Below are positions 10,674 to 20,357 of a stretch of DNA of 64,000 nt, piece after piece (the first letter of the stretch is position 1; every line of letters starts with the position of its first letter). The translations under genes and the position numbers were made by a program. Under the pieces are notes generated by a model that saw only the letters and a list, made by a program, of their open reading frames with translations, was not told where the DNA came from and made no database searches. The DNA comes from Phytopythium helicoides (taxonomy: Eukaryota > Oomycota > Peronosporomycetes > Pythiales > Pythiaceae): contig JANFNE010000029.1 of NCBI GenBank assembly GCA_024867545.1, positions 496,001 through 560,000 of the forward strand, written 5' to 3'.

Positions 10674-11361
10674 ATGGCGACGCGGACATGGGAGCGCGGC
10701 GGCGCCGAGCCTGCGGCGGTCCCTGCGGGCCCCGCGACGTCCGCGACTAGCGCAACAGCAGCGGAAGGCGGCGAGGAAGGCGCTGGCGGCGGCGCGGAGG
10801 CGGCGGCGGGCGAGGCGCTGAGCGAGGCGACGCCTGGGCGGCGCAAGCGGCGCATGCTGACCGAGTCGCACTTGCTGTCGGCCGAGGGGCTCAAGAAGGT
10901 GCACCGGTCGTTCTCGTACCAGGTGCCTAGCGACGTTGCGGGCCAGGAGGTGCGTGGGGGGCCAATAGAGAGAGAGAGAGCTGGAGGAGCCGCTGACGCA
11001 GATATTGCGCAGGCCAAGGCGCTCAAGGCGCTGATCAACATGTACAAGCAGTGGGCCTTCGACCTGTACCCGGGGCTCAACTTTGACGACTTCCTGGAGC
11101 GCGCCGAGTTCCTCGGCCGCTCGCACGGCGTGCGTGGCTGCGTCCTGGCTGCTCGCTTGCTGCCGAGCGTGCTGACGCCAATTTCTCGCTGCTCTGAGAC
11201 AGGTGCAGGGGCTCATGGCGGATCTGCGCGACAAGGAGCGTCGCCGCGCGCTGCGGCTGGACCGCGAGGCCGAGGAGGACGCCGACGAGGCCAAGAGCGA
11301 GCACGCCGAGCCTCTCGCGGACGCCTTGGAGCCGCATGAGACCGAGGAGGCCATGCTCTAG
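10674..11361 (+). CDS. TIPIN/Csm3/Swi3-domain replication fork protein
   Basis: Three exons: 10674-10949, 11013-11129 and 11203-11361 (introns 63 and 73 nt, all in phase 0), giving 183 aa. After an Ala/Gly/Glu-rich disordered N-terminus (about residues 1-55) comes the Swi3 domain: RRMLTESHLLSAEGLKKVHRSF, then an intron, then ALINMYKQWAFDLYPGLNFDDFLERAEFLG, which is the typical core of TIPIN, Csm3 and Swi3. The end is highly charged (Arg/Glu-rich). In the family the protein partners Timeless/Tof1 to stabilise stalled forks in the nucleus. Reading through the introns keeps an open frame, so the intron call rests on the GT-AG sites and restoration of the domain. The protein is short compared with animal TIPIN but similar to minimal fungal forms. 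Confidence 0.82.
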
Positions 11362-11625
11362 TCCGTCCTATGTATAATCCTTTGCAAACGCCGTAAATCG
11401 CCATTTTGGCAGTGGCGCATTTTTCCCCTTTGTATACAAACCCCAAGTGTCCATAAAATCCACCGCGTTACTAATCCTCCTATTTTCGTCCAATCATCGT
11501 CGAAAACGTCGGTCGAAAACGGCGATTTTTCCCAATCGGGGGCCAGGCCTTTCCTGTCTGCTTTTTCTCCCCTGGTCGTCCCCCACATCTCCACGACCGG
11601 CCGACGGCGAAGAAGGCGGCCCTCC
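11362..11625. other. Short spacer between same-strand genes
   Basis: 264 nt between the TIPIN-like stop and the next start. Pyrimidine-rich blocks (about 11540-11600) could form the next gene's start region. Nothing else is seen. Confidence 0.4.
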
Positions 11626-13076
11626 ATGCTGCTGTCGCGGCCGCAGGGCGCCGTGCACAACATGTCGGACGCCATGTTCGAGGAGGCGGCCGAGTGCTCG
11701 CTGTGCGACAAGAAGTTCCACGCGTTTCGGCGCAAGCATCGCTGCAGGGTGCGTGGTGTTTTTCCTCCCATGTTTGGCGTCCTTTCTCGGTTGGTTTCCC
11801 TTGCTTTCCCTCCCCCGCTGACGCCAACGCCGTGCAGACCTGCGGCAGCGCTGTGTGCGGCAGCTGCGCGCGCTCGCACAAGGTGCTGCCCAGCGCGACC
11901 ATCATGCGCTACAATAACGAGCCTGTGCGCGTGTGCGACCGCTGCCTGCGCGACCAGAACCAGATGCTGCTGGAGCGCCGCAGGGCCGAGGACGTCGAGC
12001 GCGCGCGCGCCAGGCAGCTCGCCATCGTCGAGGAGGAGCAGCGCATGCGCGCGGCCGAGCAGCAGCGCATCGACCAGGAGCGCGCCGAGCAGCAGGCGAG
12101 AGACCGATCGCGCAGAGAGATGCGCCTGCGGCAGCTGGAGGAGAAGCACCTCGGCCCGCGACCAGACCGCGTGCGCCGCGCGCGCAGCCTCGACGACTGC
12201 GCGCGCGTCTTCCGCAGGCCCAGCGACGTCGGACGGAGGCTGCAGGACGCCGAGAAGCGCGCGATCGCCATGTTTGCGCACCCCGTGGCCGCCGTGGACG
12301 AGGAGAAGCCGCCGTCGGCAGCAGCCATGGCCTCCAGCCTCACGCCCGCCGCCACGGTCGTGCAGGAGGCCGAGGAGTGTGCGCTCTGCCTCGAGCCCAT
12401 GGAGCCCGGGAACGCCATCTACACGACCGAGTGCGGCCACAGCTTCCACTGGGTTTGCCTCAAGGAGATCCAGAGCTCCGACACGTCCAACTACGACAAG
12501 TGCCCCTCGTGCCGCGCCACCATGACCGAGATGCAGGTCAAGAAGCACTGCGACCACCCGCGCGTGCGGATTGGCCACCGATTCTGCCGTGACTGCGGTA
12601 ATGCCGTCTCGGAGCGCGACGCCAAGCCGCGACCGCCAGAGAGCAGCGGGTTGACCCCGTCACTGGCGCCGACACCACCGCCACCGCCTACCAACCAGCC
12701 TGTATCATACCGCGCCAGCTCGCATGGCGCGCTCGTGCGGTGTCCGCAGTGCCACATCCAGATGCGCGTGCTGCCGCACATGTACAACATGTAAGTGGCA
12801 AAGTTGTATGCAACCATTGTGGATACCGTTCATCTCGAGCTGACGACGATGTCGATTCGTGACAGGCGAGTCGCGTGCCCATCAGGGCATATGTTCCTTG
12901 TGCAAGTGGCAGGGCAGCAGCAAAGCGCGCTGGGCGGTAGCTCCCGCGGGTACGGCTACGGCCACGCTCCGGGTGTTGGGGGCAGCTCGATGGGGCGGAC
13001 GCCAATGCGCGGCATGAACATGGGTTATCCAGGCTCGTCCTATTACCGCGCGACCAACACGTACTCGGAACTGTAA
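11626..13076 (+). CDS. FYVE-like / RING-H2 zinc-finger protein
   Basis: Three exons: 11626-11748, 11838-12790 and 12866-13076 (introns 89 and 75 nt). The first intron splits a FYVE-like finger: CSLCDKKFHAFRRKHRCR joins TCGSAVCGSC and later RVCDRC. The Cys pairs and the R(K/R)xHxCR core are present, but the upstream WxxD element is absent, so lipid binding is uncertain. A long Arg/Glu/Gln coiled coil follows (about residues 75-140), then a RING-H2 finger, CALC...CGHSFHWVC...CPSC (about 210-255), suggesting E3 ubiquitin ligase activity. A Cys/His cluster follows (HCDHP...HRFCRDCG), then CPQC...ACPSGH, which straddles the second intron, and a Gly/Ser/Tyr-rich end. A second in-frame ATG at 11662 could be the true start. 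Confidence 0.8.
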
Positions 13077-14523
13077 CGCTGCGATTTTGGGGCGAAGACC
13101 TCCTGCACGGGCTTCCTGTTGTCGCCTCGGCCTCGGCTAGTGTATTGATAAAATTCGCCGCGGCCGTCTTCATTTGCAGCCGATAACTCGGATAATATAC
13201 GCGGCGCTGCGAGTCTCCCTTGATCACTGTTGTAACAGAGCAGGAATCCCGAACCAGCTGGCCGCGGAAAAGAGGATCGGCTCGGTTCACAAACTAGCCA
13301 TCGCAGTGACTGCGAGCTCGAAAGGTCGAAGAGAGACTTTCAGCGCCGCTCCTGCTCGTCGTCATCAGCATCGCCGTCGTCCTGGGGAGAATCCGGCTGC
13401 TTTGCTACTCATTAGCATGGAGTTTGGTCTAGGCGACGCGACGGACACTACACGACGCGAGTGGATTTCTCGGTCGCGTAGAAGGCTTGCCGAAGCTCAT
13501 TTTGGTAGCGACGTGGATTTCCAACGCATAGGTTGCAAGGCTGCATCCTCGCTCCACCACTTGCGATCGTTCCTCTTTGCAATACAAGTGTCGAGTCCTG
13601 GCTGCTCCCAAGGCCATTGGCTTGAGGGTCCACCGCGCTAGGAGACCAAGGCGAAGACACAGACTCTCGAGACCTAGAGCAGACCCCACAGCTCAATTAG
13701 ACCCATGAATTTGCGAAAACCAAGCACCTCGCCTCGGCTTCAGCTGCGCGTCCACGCTCAAAATCTTCTCTGAGGCTCAAGCAGCGGCTCCATCGGACGT
13801 TTTCGAAAACCAAGCTGCGCTTGTCTGCTGCTACTCAGCCACACTCGAGAGCTGCATCGATGAGCGAGAGTCAAGAGCCAGCGACAGCCAAGCAATACGC
13901 GGGACGTCCAGCTTCACGCCTCCAGTACGGGATCGCCGTCAAGGGGATGTGTCGTCGTAACCTTGGCCGACATGCACGGCTACGCATGTTCGATCTCATT
14001 CAATGCGGCAAAGATCTCCGACACCTTCCTTACTAGTGGAGCTCTACATTTTCCTCTATCGAATGAAAATCATTGCAGATTCATTGGCGCCGTAGCCAGC
14101 CAGCTTGAGCAAACCGAACTTCTCCCCACAACTTCCGTGACTCTCCTCACAGGTGTAGCAGTTTTCCATCGCTGGTGAATGATTATGTGGAGCGGAGTGA
14201 GGTTTGGCGATTACGGTTGCCTGAGTTTACGGTGGTGTCAATGAGCCGCTTGCGGGAGGGTTGCGACTGGCTTGGCGTCGCATTTCCCCGTTTCTGGTGA
14301 TCTAATAGAGCCCTCGAGATTTACACTTCCTTTCATTTGAGCCATGGTACTTGGCAATTCCGTGCGAGATTTGGTATCACCTACCGCCCCAGCCAAATAC
14401 TCGAACTAGGTAGAGCAACGACGACCACAAGAGCACAAAGCAGGGATGAGGCAAAGATCATCATCGTCGTGGTAGCATTTGGCGAGTGAGGCAACAGTAC
14501 TGTACCAAGTGGGCCACAGTGGT
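13077..14523. other. Intergenic, mostly featureless
   Basis: No supportable gene. Contains one copy of a dispersed repeat (13429-13528, listed separately). ORFs such as 13174-13641 lack any recognisable domain. Confidence 0.45.
13429..13528 (+). repeat. Dispersed ~100-nt repeat, copy 1
   Basis: About 100 nt that reappear in the same orientation at 16889-16987, by eye with about four fifths identity and small indels. Shared blocks include ACGGACACTACAC, GTAGAAGGCTTGC and the ending CGTGGATTTCCAACGCA. Both copies lie in gene-poor DNA on either side of the intact AA17 gene at 14929. Confidence 0.75.
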
Positions 14524-14546
14524 TTCTCGGTGGTGACCACCGAGAA
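14524..14546. repeat. Near-perfect palindrome, 11-bp arms
   Basis: Left arm TTCTCGGTGGT, one central base, then its exact reverse complement. It is about 380 nt upstream of the AA17 start at 14929 and 50 nt from a second palindrome. Confidence 0.9.
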
Positions 14547-14595
14547 TCTCGGTGAGAAGAATGGCACAGCCCTTCGCATCGTTCGTTCCGTCCCT

Positions 14596-14624
14596 AGCTG
14601 GTGTGATCGTCGATCACACCAGCT
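14596..14624. repeat. Near-perfect palindrome, 14-bp arms
   Basis: Left arm AGCTGGTGTGATCG (14596-14609), one central T at 14610, then the exact reverse complement (14611-14624). It lies about 300 nt upstream of the AA17 start at 14929. Confidence 0.92.
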
Positions 14625-14928
14625 GATCGAGCATGTTCAGCGCGGTGCGGTGATGTCGATGGCGTGACCGCGACAGTGGCACAGCAGCCTCCATTTGGTT
14701 CAGAGGAAGGGATACCGTACATGTGTATACCCATGCCGGTAGCTTCCTCGCTGAGTGAGCAACCTAGCCTCTACGTGGCAAGTGCCAGTGCCAGCAGGAT
14801 TAGCGCTCTCTAAATTAGCGTCTCTAATCACTCTACACGAACACTGGGACGGGCTCACAAAAATTGACAGATCACGGAGCTCACTCCTGAATCTCCAGCA
14901 AGACCCTCAGGTCCACAGCATCCGCAAC

Positions 14929-15907
14929 ATGCTGTCCGTCTCCAAACTCTCGCTGCTGGCCACGGCTGCGGCTATCGCCGCCGTCTCCAACACTGCGGAT
15001 GCCCACGGATACCTCTACCAGCCTGCACCGTCATGGGAGAGCAGTCCAAACCCTGAGTGGGTCACCAACGTCGACTACTTCTGGCCGGAAGTTGGCAAGG
15101 GCGGAGACCAAGTCGGCATCTTCAAGAAGATGGCTGAGGAGAAGGGCCTGTCGGTCCGTGACGTCGTGGAGCAGATGGCTGGAGACACATGTGGCCACAC
15201 GCTCGAGGACGGCACTCAGCAGGAGATTCCGAGCGATGGAGTCGTTCTGTTCAAGGGCAATGAAGGCGGTGGCTTCACCCACCAGGTAGGCATTGATCAA
15301 TCGAGACCTCATGACCGAAGCACTAACGATCTCTGTTCGTGTTGTTTGAAGGGACCTTGCGAGATCTGGTTTGACGACACACTCGCGTTCCACGGCGATA
15401 ACTGCGAGAATGAGTACCCGGGCGGAGATGTCGGCTCGACGGACTACTCAAAGATGCCGGTCGACTACTCGCTCTGTGTTGGTGACTGCGTGCTTCGTTT
15501 CTACTGGCTGGCGTTCCAGAATGAGCAGTGGCAGAGCTACAGTGAGTGAAACTGTTTGCAGGGACCAACTTGCTCGTTTGGTGCTGACGTCCACGATGTC
15601 AACAGTCAACTGTGTGCCTCTCAAGGGCGGAGCCGCTGCACCGTCCACTGATCCCCCTGCCACCGAGGCACCTGAGACAGAAGCTCCTGCTACTGAGGCT
15701 CCTGAAACGGAAGCTCCTGCCACTGAGGCCCCAGAAACGGAAGCCCCTGCCACTGATCCCCCTGCCACCGATGCCCCTGAGACGGAAGCTCCTGCCACTG
15801 AGGCACCTGAAGCGACCACTGCCGCTCCAGTTGAAGCCGGGGCCGAGGCTGAGGTGACGACCCCCGTGCCTTCGTGTGTTGCTCGCCAACGCCGCCTGCG
15901 CAACTAA
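14929..15907 (+). CDS. AA17-type lytic polysaccharide monooxygenase, type A, copy 3
   Basis: Exons 14929-15285, 15352-15541 and 15606-15907 (introns 66 and 64 nt) give 282 aa. An upstream in-frame ATG at 14755 exists, but the start at 14929 is preferred because it begins directly with the signal peptide MLSVSKLSLLATAAA... (residues 1-25, ending ADA) and matches copy 1. The mature N-terminus is HGYLYQP, so the copper-binding N-terminal His is present; GGGFTH supplies the probable second His. GPCEIWFDD, GDNC, YSLCVGDC and RFYWLAFQ are intact. The tail is a Pro/Ala/Thr/Glu repeat (units such as PATEAPETEA) ending VPSCVARQRRLRN. Exon sizes (357 and 190 nt) equal those of copy 1. Expected to be secreted and to act on plant cell-wall pectin (family knowledge). 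Confidence 0.9.
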
Positions 15908-16439
15908 ATCCGTGTGAGGCCTCTCATCGAGGCGATGTGTTGTCCGTAACGTTTAGCGTTCTCTCTCGTCCGATAACACGACATCCAAGTTTACCTTGGC
16001 ATCGACTAGATGATCCATTGGACGCAACTTTCCCGCCGCTCATCGCTTCGCCTCGCTTCTGCAGTTCCAGGGACTCGCAGCTGGCAACACGTTATGCACC
16101 GCCTCCGGATTTGACACTGTCGCATCACGCTTCATTTCATGGGGATGGCTGTCTGAGCTGGCATTTCCGAACGGAGACTCCGCTGGTGCTATATTATCAA
16201 TGCGATGTGTCGACACCTACCTGTCAGACCTTTCCATAAGAGGCGGGAGAAGGGTCACATAGTACAGTACAGTAATATATCGCGTGTGGGAGTGATCATG
16301 GATTACCCATCTGATCGAATCGATCACCAAACCGAAGCGTAAGCTGTGATACTTCGAAGTAATCTCACCTCACCTCTACACGGTGCACACCAGATCGATT
16401 TCATATTCGTTTGTTGGTTTGTGGTGAAATAAAGCTCCA
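15908..16439. other. 3' flank of AA17 copy 3, nothing recognised
   Basis: No gene-like frame with a known domain. GTACAGTACAGTA at about 16261-16273 is a short repetitive stretch. Confidence 0.4.
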
Positions 16440-16740
16440 TCTCTTCGCAGTCAACTGGGAGCATACTGGGTTCAACCACCGCAGTCTCGAGCAAAGTCTC
16501 TTGGAATACGACAATTGCGACTCCTGCCACTACACTGCTTTGTAACGACGCCTCTTTGCCACTGAGGCTCCAGCTACCACGTCCTCTCGACGATTTGATG
16601 GAGGATGGTGGCGATGTAGGAAGTGAGGCTGATCCGATGACCCCCGTTTTGTCGACCTTACACGTCTCGCCAGCGCAGCTGTATCGTCTAAAAGTGATCC
16701 AACAGCATTGTTGGAATATCATTAGCTCCATCGCTGAGGA
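16440..16740 (+). pseudogene. Possible relic of an AA17 C-terminal exon
   Basis: The stretch opens with CAGTCAACTGGGAGC, which resembles the acceptor-plus-exon-3 start of the AA17 genes (AG then TCAACTGTGTGCC). It later contains CCACTGAGGCTCCAGCTACC, which would encode ATEAPAT as in the intact tails. Several stops and frame changes lie between. No exon 1 or exon 2 match was found next to it. The resemblance is short and could be chance. Confidence 0.35.
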
Positions 16741-16888
16741 GTACTTTGTTTAACCCCTTGGTTCCCAACGTCGTATCTTACGACATTAGCACATGAACTG
16801 CAAGCGATTGTCTCTGCATGACGCGCTTGTTTTTCACAAGCATGGAGTGCCAGGAGCCCAGCAAGGAACCGAGCGTCATGAAGACTGC

Positions 16889-16987
16889 CTAGGCGACTCA
16901 ACGGACACTACACTACTCGACTGGATTTTCTTGGTCGTGTAGAAGGCTTGCTGAGAGCTCATTGGTAGCATCGTGGATTCCAACGCA
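16889..16987 (+). repeat. Dispersed ~100-nt repeat, copy 2
   Basis: Diverged direct copy of the stretch at 13429-13528. No terminal inverted repeats or target-site duplication is obvious around either copy, so the element type is unknown. Confidence 0.75.
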
Positions 16988-17789
16988 CAGTCCTCAATTC
17001 TTTCCACAACGTCGCTCCACCGGATCCTAGCGGTTCGATGGGACCGTTATGGAGGGCTCCCTCGTAGGGAGGAACGGACCGCTGGATGAGCAAGCCGCAG
17101 CACTCGACGCGCAGCTTTCCTTCTCTCAGTCGTGAATTTGCAAGATGGAGTCCAAGCGGCCGCATTTCCCGGATCACGACCCGGGGCCGCGCAGCTACTC
17201 CAAGCAGCCGGAGTTTTTCGACGACAACGACGACGACCTAGCCTGTGAAGCTCGCCTATCCTCTTTTCCGCGGCCAGATGTGTCGGCAGGACTTGCGCTG
17301 TTGCAGATCACAGTCGAAGCAAGGCCAACCGCCCGAGTCATCGACAGTGCCGTGTTGATTCAGTAGGGTCCCCCACCGGAGCGCGGATCCACGGAGGAAG
17401 GCCATTGCGAGCAGGCGACAGGCGTTTCGCCTCGGCGCTAGCTGTGCAGGACGCGTCGACGTCAAGAACAACTCCAATATCGTGGTGGTGAGGGAACACC
17501 ACCACACGTGGTAACCAGTCTACGCTGTGGAGTCAGTGTAGAGTATTCTGGGAGTCCCGTATAACTGTAGTGGAGAGGGCAGAGGGTAGGAACCTCGGTG
17601 AAACAAGAGTTAAGAATGGAACGGCCATGCCCAAGCACCCGGTTTCGTGGAAGCACGTCAGGCACCGCTGGATCTCTCAACGAGTGAGCGTGTCTTGTGG
17701 TGAGGTCCTTACCTCTACGGTGCTTACGAAATTAATCTACCATATTCCAATGCTAACAGCTTTTCGCGATCGACCTCCACTCCCTTCTG
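16988..17789. other. Intergenic with several short inverted repeats
   Basis: No supportable gene. Around 17482-17506 a GTGGTGGTG...CACCACCAC pair with a 6-nt loop could form a small hairpin. Confidence 0.4.
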
Positions 17790-17842
17790 AAGGTCCTATA
17801 GGGACGCTGAAGGGAGTCCCTTCAACGTCTCTGTAGGACCTT
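17790..17842. repeat. 53-nt foldback (26-bp arms, 1-nt loop)
   Basis: Left arm 17790-17815 and right arm 17817-17842 are reverse complements at 23 of 26 positions by direct comparison, with a single base at 17816 between them. It sits 86 nt upstream of the type B AA17 ATG at 17929, so it would lie in the promoter or leader. Confidence 0.9.
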
Positions 17843-17928
17843 GGTGTCCTCAGCCAGACGCTCCGCATCGACACTTCCCAATCTTCTCCGAAGCCAGCAA
17901 CAGCACATCTTGCTTACCGATCACCAAG

Positions 17929-19025
17929 ATGCTTCCCGTTTCCAAGCTCTCGTTGCTAGTCGCTGCAACAGCCATCGGATCCATCCCTCGGTCCGTCGAC
18001 GCCCACGGCTACGTCTACCAACCCGAGCCAACGTGGACTGGTGGCAGTCCGAACTCTGGCTGGCTCACCAACGTCGACTATTACTGGGAGGAAGTCGGCA
18101 GTGGAGGAGACCCAGTTGGCATCTTCAAGACCACGGCTGAGGAGAAGGGTCATTCGGTGCGCGACGTGGTGCTCGACATGGCAAGCGACTACCCATGTGG
18201 CAGCACAGAGTAGGATGGCACGCAGCAGGAGATCCCGAGTGACGGACTACTGCTCTTTACCGGCAGTAGGGGCGGTGGCTTTACGCACCAAGTGGGTTTG
18301 CCTCAATTTGGTGGTCGATCGACGAACCTCGCTCTAATCAATCTTTTCGTGATGTCTTGTGCAGGGACCTTGCGAGATTTGGTTCGACGACACGCTCGCC
18401 TTCCGCGGCGACAATTGTGAGAACGAGTACCCGGGCGGAGATGTTGGGTCGACAGACTACTCGGAGATTCCAGTGGATTACTCGCTCTGTGTTGGTGACT
18501 GCGTGCTTCGTTTCTACTGGCTGGCATTCCAGAACCAGCAATGGCAGACTTACAGTGCGTTAATGTTTCTTGTTGGTCGAGCATGTGCTCATTACACTGA
18601 CTGGTGTGTCTGTTTCTAGTCAACTGCATACCACTCAAGGGTGGCTCGGGGTCCAGCACTACCGTCTCGACCACCGAGGCACCTGAGACCGAGGCTCCAG
18701 AGACCGAGGCTCCTGCCACCGAGGCTCCTACCACCGAGACGTCCACCGAGACCGAATCGGAGGCGGACACTACAGTACGACCACAACCACGACCGCCCCT
18801 AGCACATCCACGAGCTCTAACACTGACTCCAGCTCGACAACTACGGCAACCACCGCTCCTTCGACGTCGACTTCGGATGACACAGCTGACACCATGGGCA
18901 CTGTTCAGCCGTCAACTAGCAGTGGTTCGACCGGCTGGGGCAGCTGGGGCGACTGGGGCACCTGGGGTGGCATCTCGAACGGCGGCTGGAGCGGCGGGTG
19001 GGGTAGTCGCCAGCTCCGCGCTTAG
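17929..19025 (+). pseudogene. AA17-type LPMO, type B, disrupted copy 4
   Basis: Exons 17929-18291, 18365-18554 and 18620-19025 keep the family's splice sites and the 190-nt middle exon. The signal peptide ends RSVDA before HGYVYQPEP. An in-frame TAG at 18211-18213 follows CGSTE, where the intact copies read CGHTLEDGT; after it the frame stays open through FTHQ to the splice site. In exon 3 the Glu/Thr tail changes frame near 18768-18776. The alternative frame gives a Ser/Thr-rich stretch and then a Trp/Gly-rich end (GWGSWGDWGTWGG...) stopping at 19025. With a nonsense codon and a frame break it is probably a pseudogene. The Trp/Gly tail differs from the type A tails. Confidence 0.75.
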
Positions 19026-19385
19026 AGAGGTACCCGCAGCAGCCTCTGGCAGTGTGCCTTCGAGTGCGGCTTGGACGTAGTGGAGTTTACAACGCGTATC
19101 GTACGTAACATGAGTCTGGCTTCTTGGTAGCGACTTGAAAGAACATCTAAACTAATAGATGCAAATCTGGGGTCATCAGAGTCGTTAGATCCCGCATGGG
19201 GTCGCACCATTCTCTTGTTGAGCCGAGATAGAGATACTCAAAAAGTGTTATAGCGACCAGCTTGAACACTCAAGGCACTTATTACTTATCGATTTGCTCT
19301 TGGTGCCTTGCTCAAAGTTTGAGCACCCAGTCACTCAGCAGGATATTCAAATCCTGATTGCCGACATGAATCAGATCAAAATGCA
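19026..19385. other. Convergent spacer with short inverted repeats
   Basis: It lies between convergent AA17 loci. CAAGGCAC (19271-19278) pairs with GTGCCTTG (19303-19310), and TGCTCAAA (19309-19316) pairs with TTTGAGCA (19318-19325) around one base. These could be 3'-end structures, but eukaryotic terminators cannot be called from them. Confidence 0.5.
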
Positions 19386-20357
19386 TTACTTCACCAGGAA
19401 ATGAATCGCTCGCGGTACAATCGTGAATGGCATTGCCTTGCTCCAGTTCCTCCATCCGTTCGATCCACTTGCCATCTTTGACGAGTCGTCCCAGCTCTTG
19501 GAAGAGTCGTCGCCCGAGTTCTTGGAGGAGTCATCATCCGAGTTCTTGGAAGAGTTATCATCCGAGGTCTCCGACGAAGTATCGTCGTTGTTCTCCGACG
19601 AAGTGTTGTCCGAAGTGTCTTCGTTGTTTTCCGAAGAAGTGTTGTCCGAGGTGTCTGACGAAGTCGAGGTCGATGGCGCGGAAGTTGACGGAGTGGAAGT
19701 CGTATCAGCATCGGACGCTGTCGAAGAGGTAGTCAACGTCGTCGACGCCGAGGTGGAGCTACCACCCTCAAGCGGAATGCAGTCCTCTGTGTGGGTTGAA
19801 ACGCATTTGTCAGCAAAACTGGTCACCAACAACATAATGTAATAGCATGGACTCACTGTAAGATTGCCACACAGTCTCGCCGTCCACACCCTGGAAAGCA
19901 AGCCAGTAGAAACGCATCTTACTACAGCCACCCGAGCTGCACTGCGAGTAGTCCACAGGAAAAACAGTCGTGCCGTCCGAGTCGTAAGTGCCGTAGCAGT
20001 TATCGGCGCTGAACACCTTGGTGCTGTCAAGCCAAATCTCGCAGGGTCCGACGTGCTGGATGGCGCGTGAGAAGGTGGCCGTGCTAGTGCTGGGAATAGG
20101 CTGAGGCGTGCCATTCGGGTTCGAGAAACCGCACTCGACTCCATAGAGCGAGGTGTCACCATCAAGCAGCGTCTTGAGGTCCGTGACGCCATTCTTGGAC
20201 GCCAGTGACTTCCACGTGGTGACGCTGGCCTCCTCGTTGCCATCCCAGTCAGAGCTCTCAAATCCCGAAGGAGGGTCGATCTGGACAACCCACACCGACC
20301 TCGTGTTGCCGCTAAACTGCGTCTTTGACTTGTTCCAGCAACTAGACAATGTCGAAT
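19386..20357 (-). CDS. Divergent AA17-like protein, 5' end not found
   Basis: Two visible exons: about 20357-19857 and 19786-19386 (intron 70 nt). Line-up with the AA17 genes is clear: VWVVQIDP for WVTNVDY, GTPQPIPS for GTQQEIPS, HVGPCEIW for HQGPCEIW, then DNC, PVDYSQC and MRFYWLAFQ, followed by KDCIPLEGG. It lacks the first intron of the other copies, because the frame crosses the HVGPCEIW point unbroken. The tail is Ser/Thr then Asp/Ser/Asn/Glu-rich (TSSENNDD-type units), unlike the Thr/Pro tails. A likely splice acceptor lies at 20358-20359 on the minus strand, but no exon with a signal peptide and HG start is visible in the 500 nt upstream. The gene is either truncated or has a distant first exon. 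Confidence 0.65.
   Translation of the reverse strand: MRHCLVAGTSQRRSLAATRGRCGLSRSTLLRDLRALTGMATRRPASPRGSHWRPRMASRTSRRCLMVTPRSMESSAVSRTRMARLSLFPALARPPSHAPSSTSDPARFGLTAPRCSAPITATALTTRTARLFFLWTTRSAARVAVVRCVSTGLLSRVWTARLCGNLTVSPCYYIMLLVTSFADKCVSTHTEDCIPLEGGSSTSASTTLTTSSTASDADTTSTPSTSAPSTSTSSDTSDNTSSENNEDTSDNTSSENNDDTSSETSDDNSSKNSDDDSSKNSGDDSSKSWDDSSKMASGSNGWRNWSKAMPFTIVPRAIHFLVK

Noticed and set aside
14755..14928. Upstream in-frame ATG of AA17 copy 3
   Set aside because: It would place 58 hydrophilic residues before the signal peptide; the copy 1 leader is conserved right up to the later ATG.
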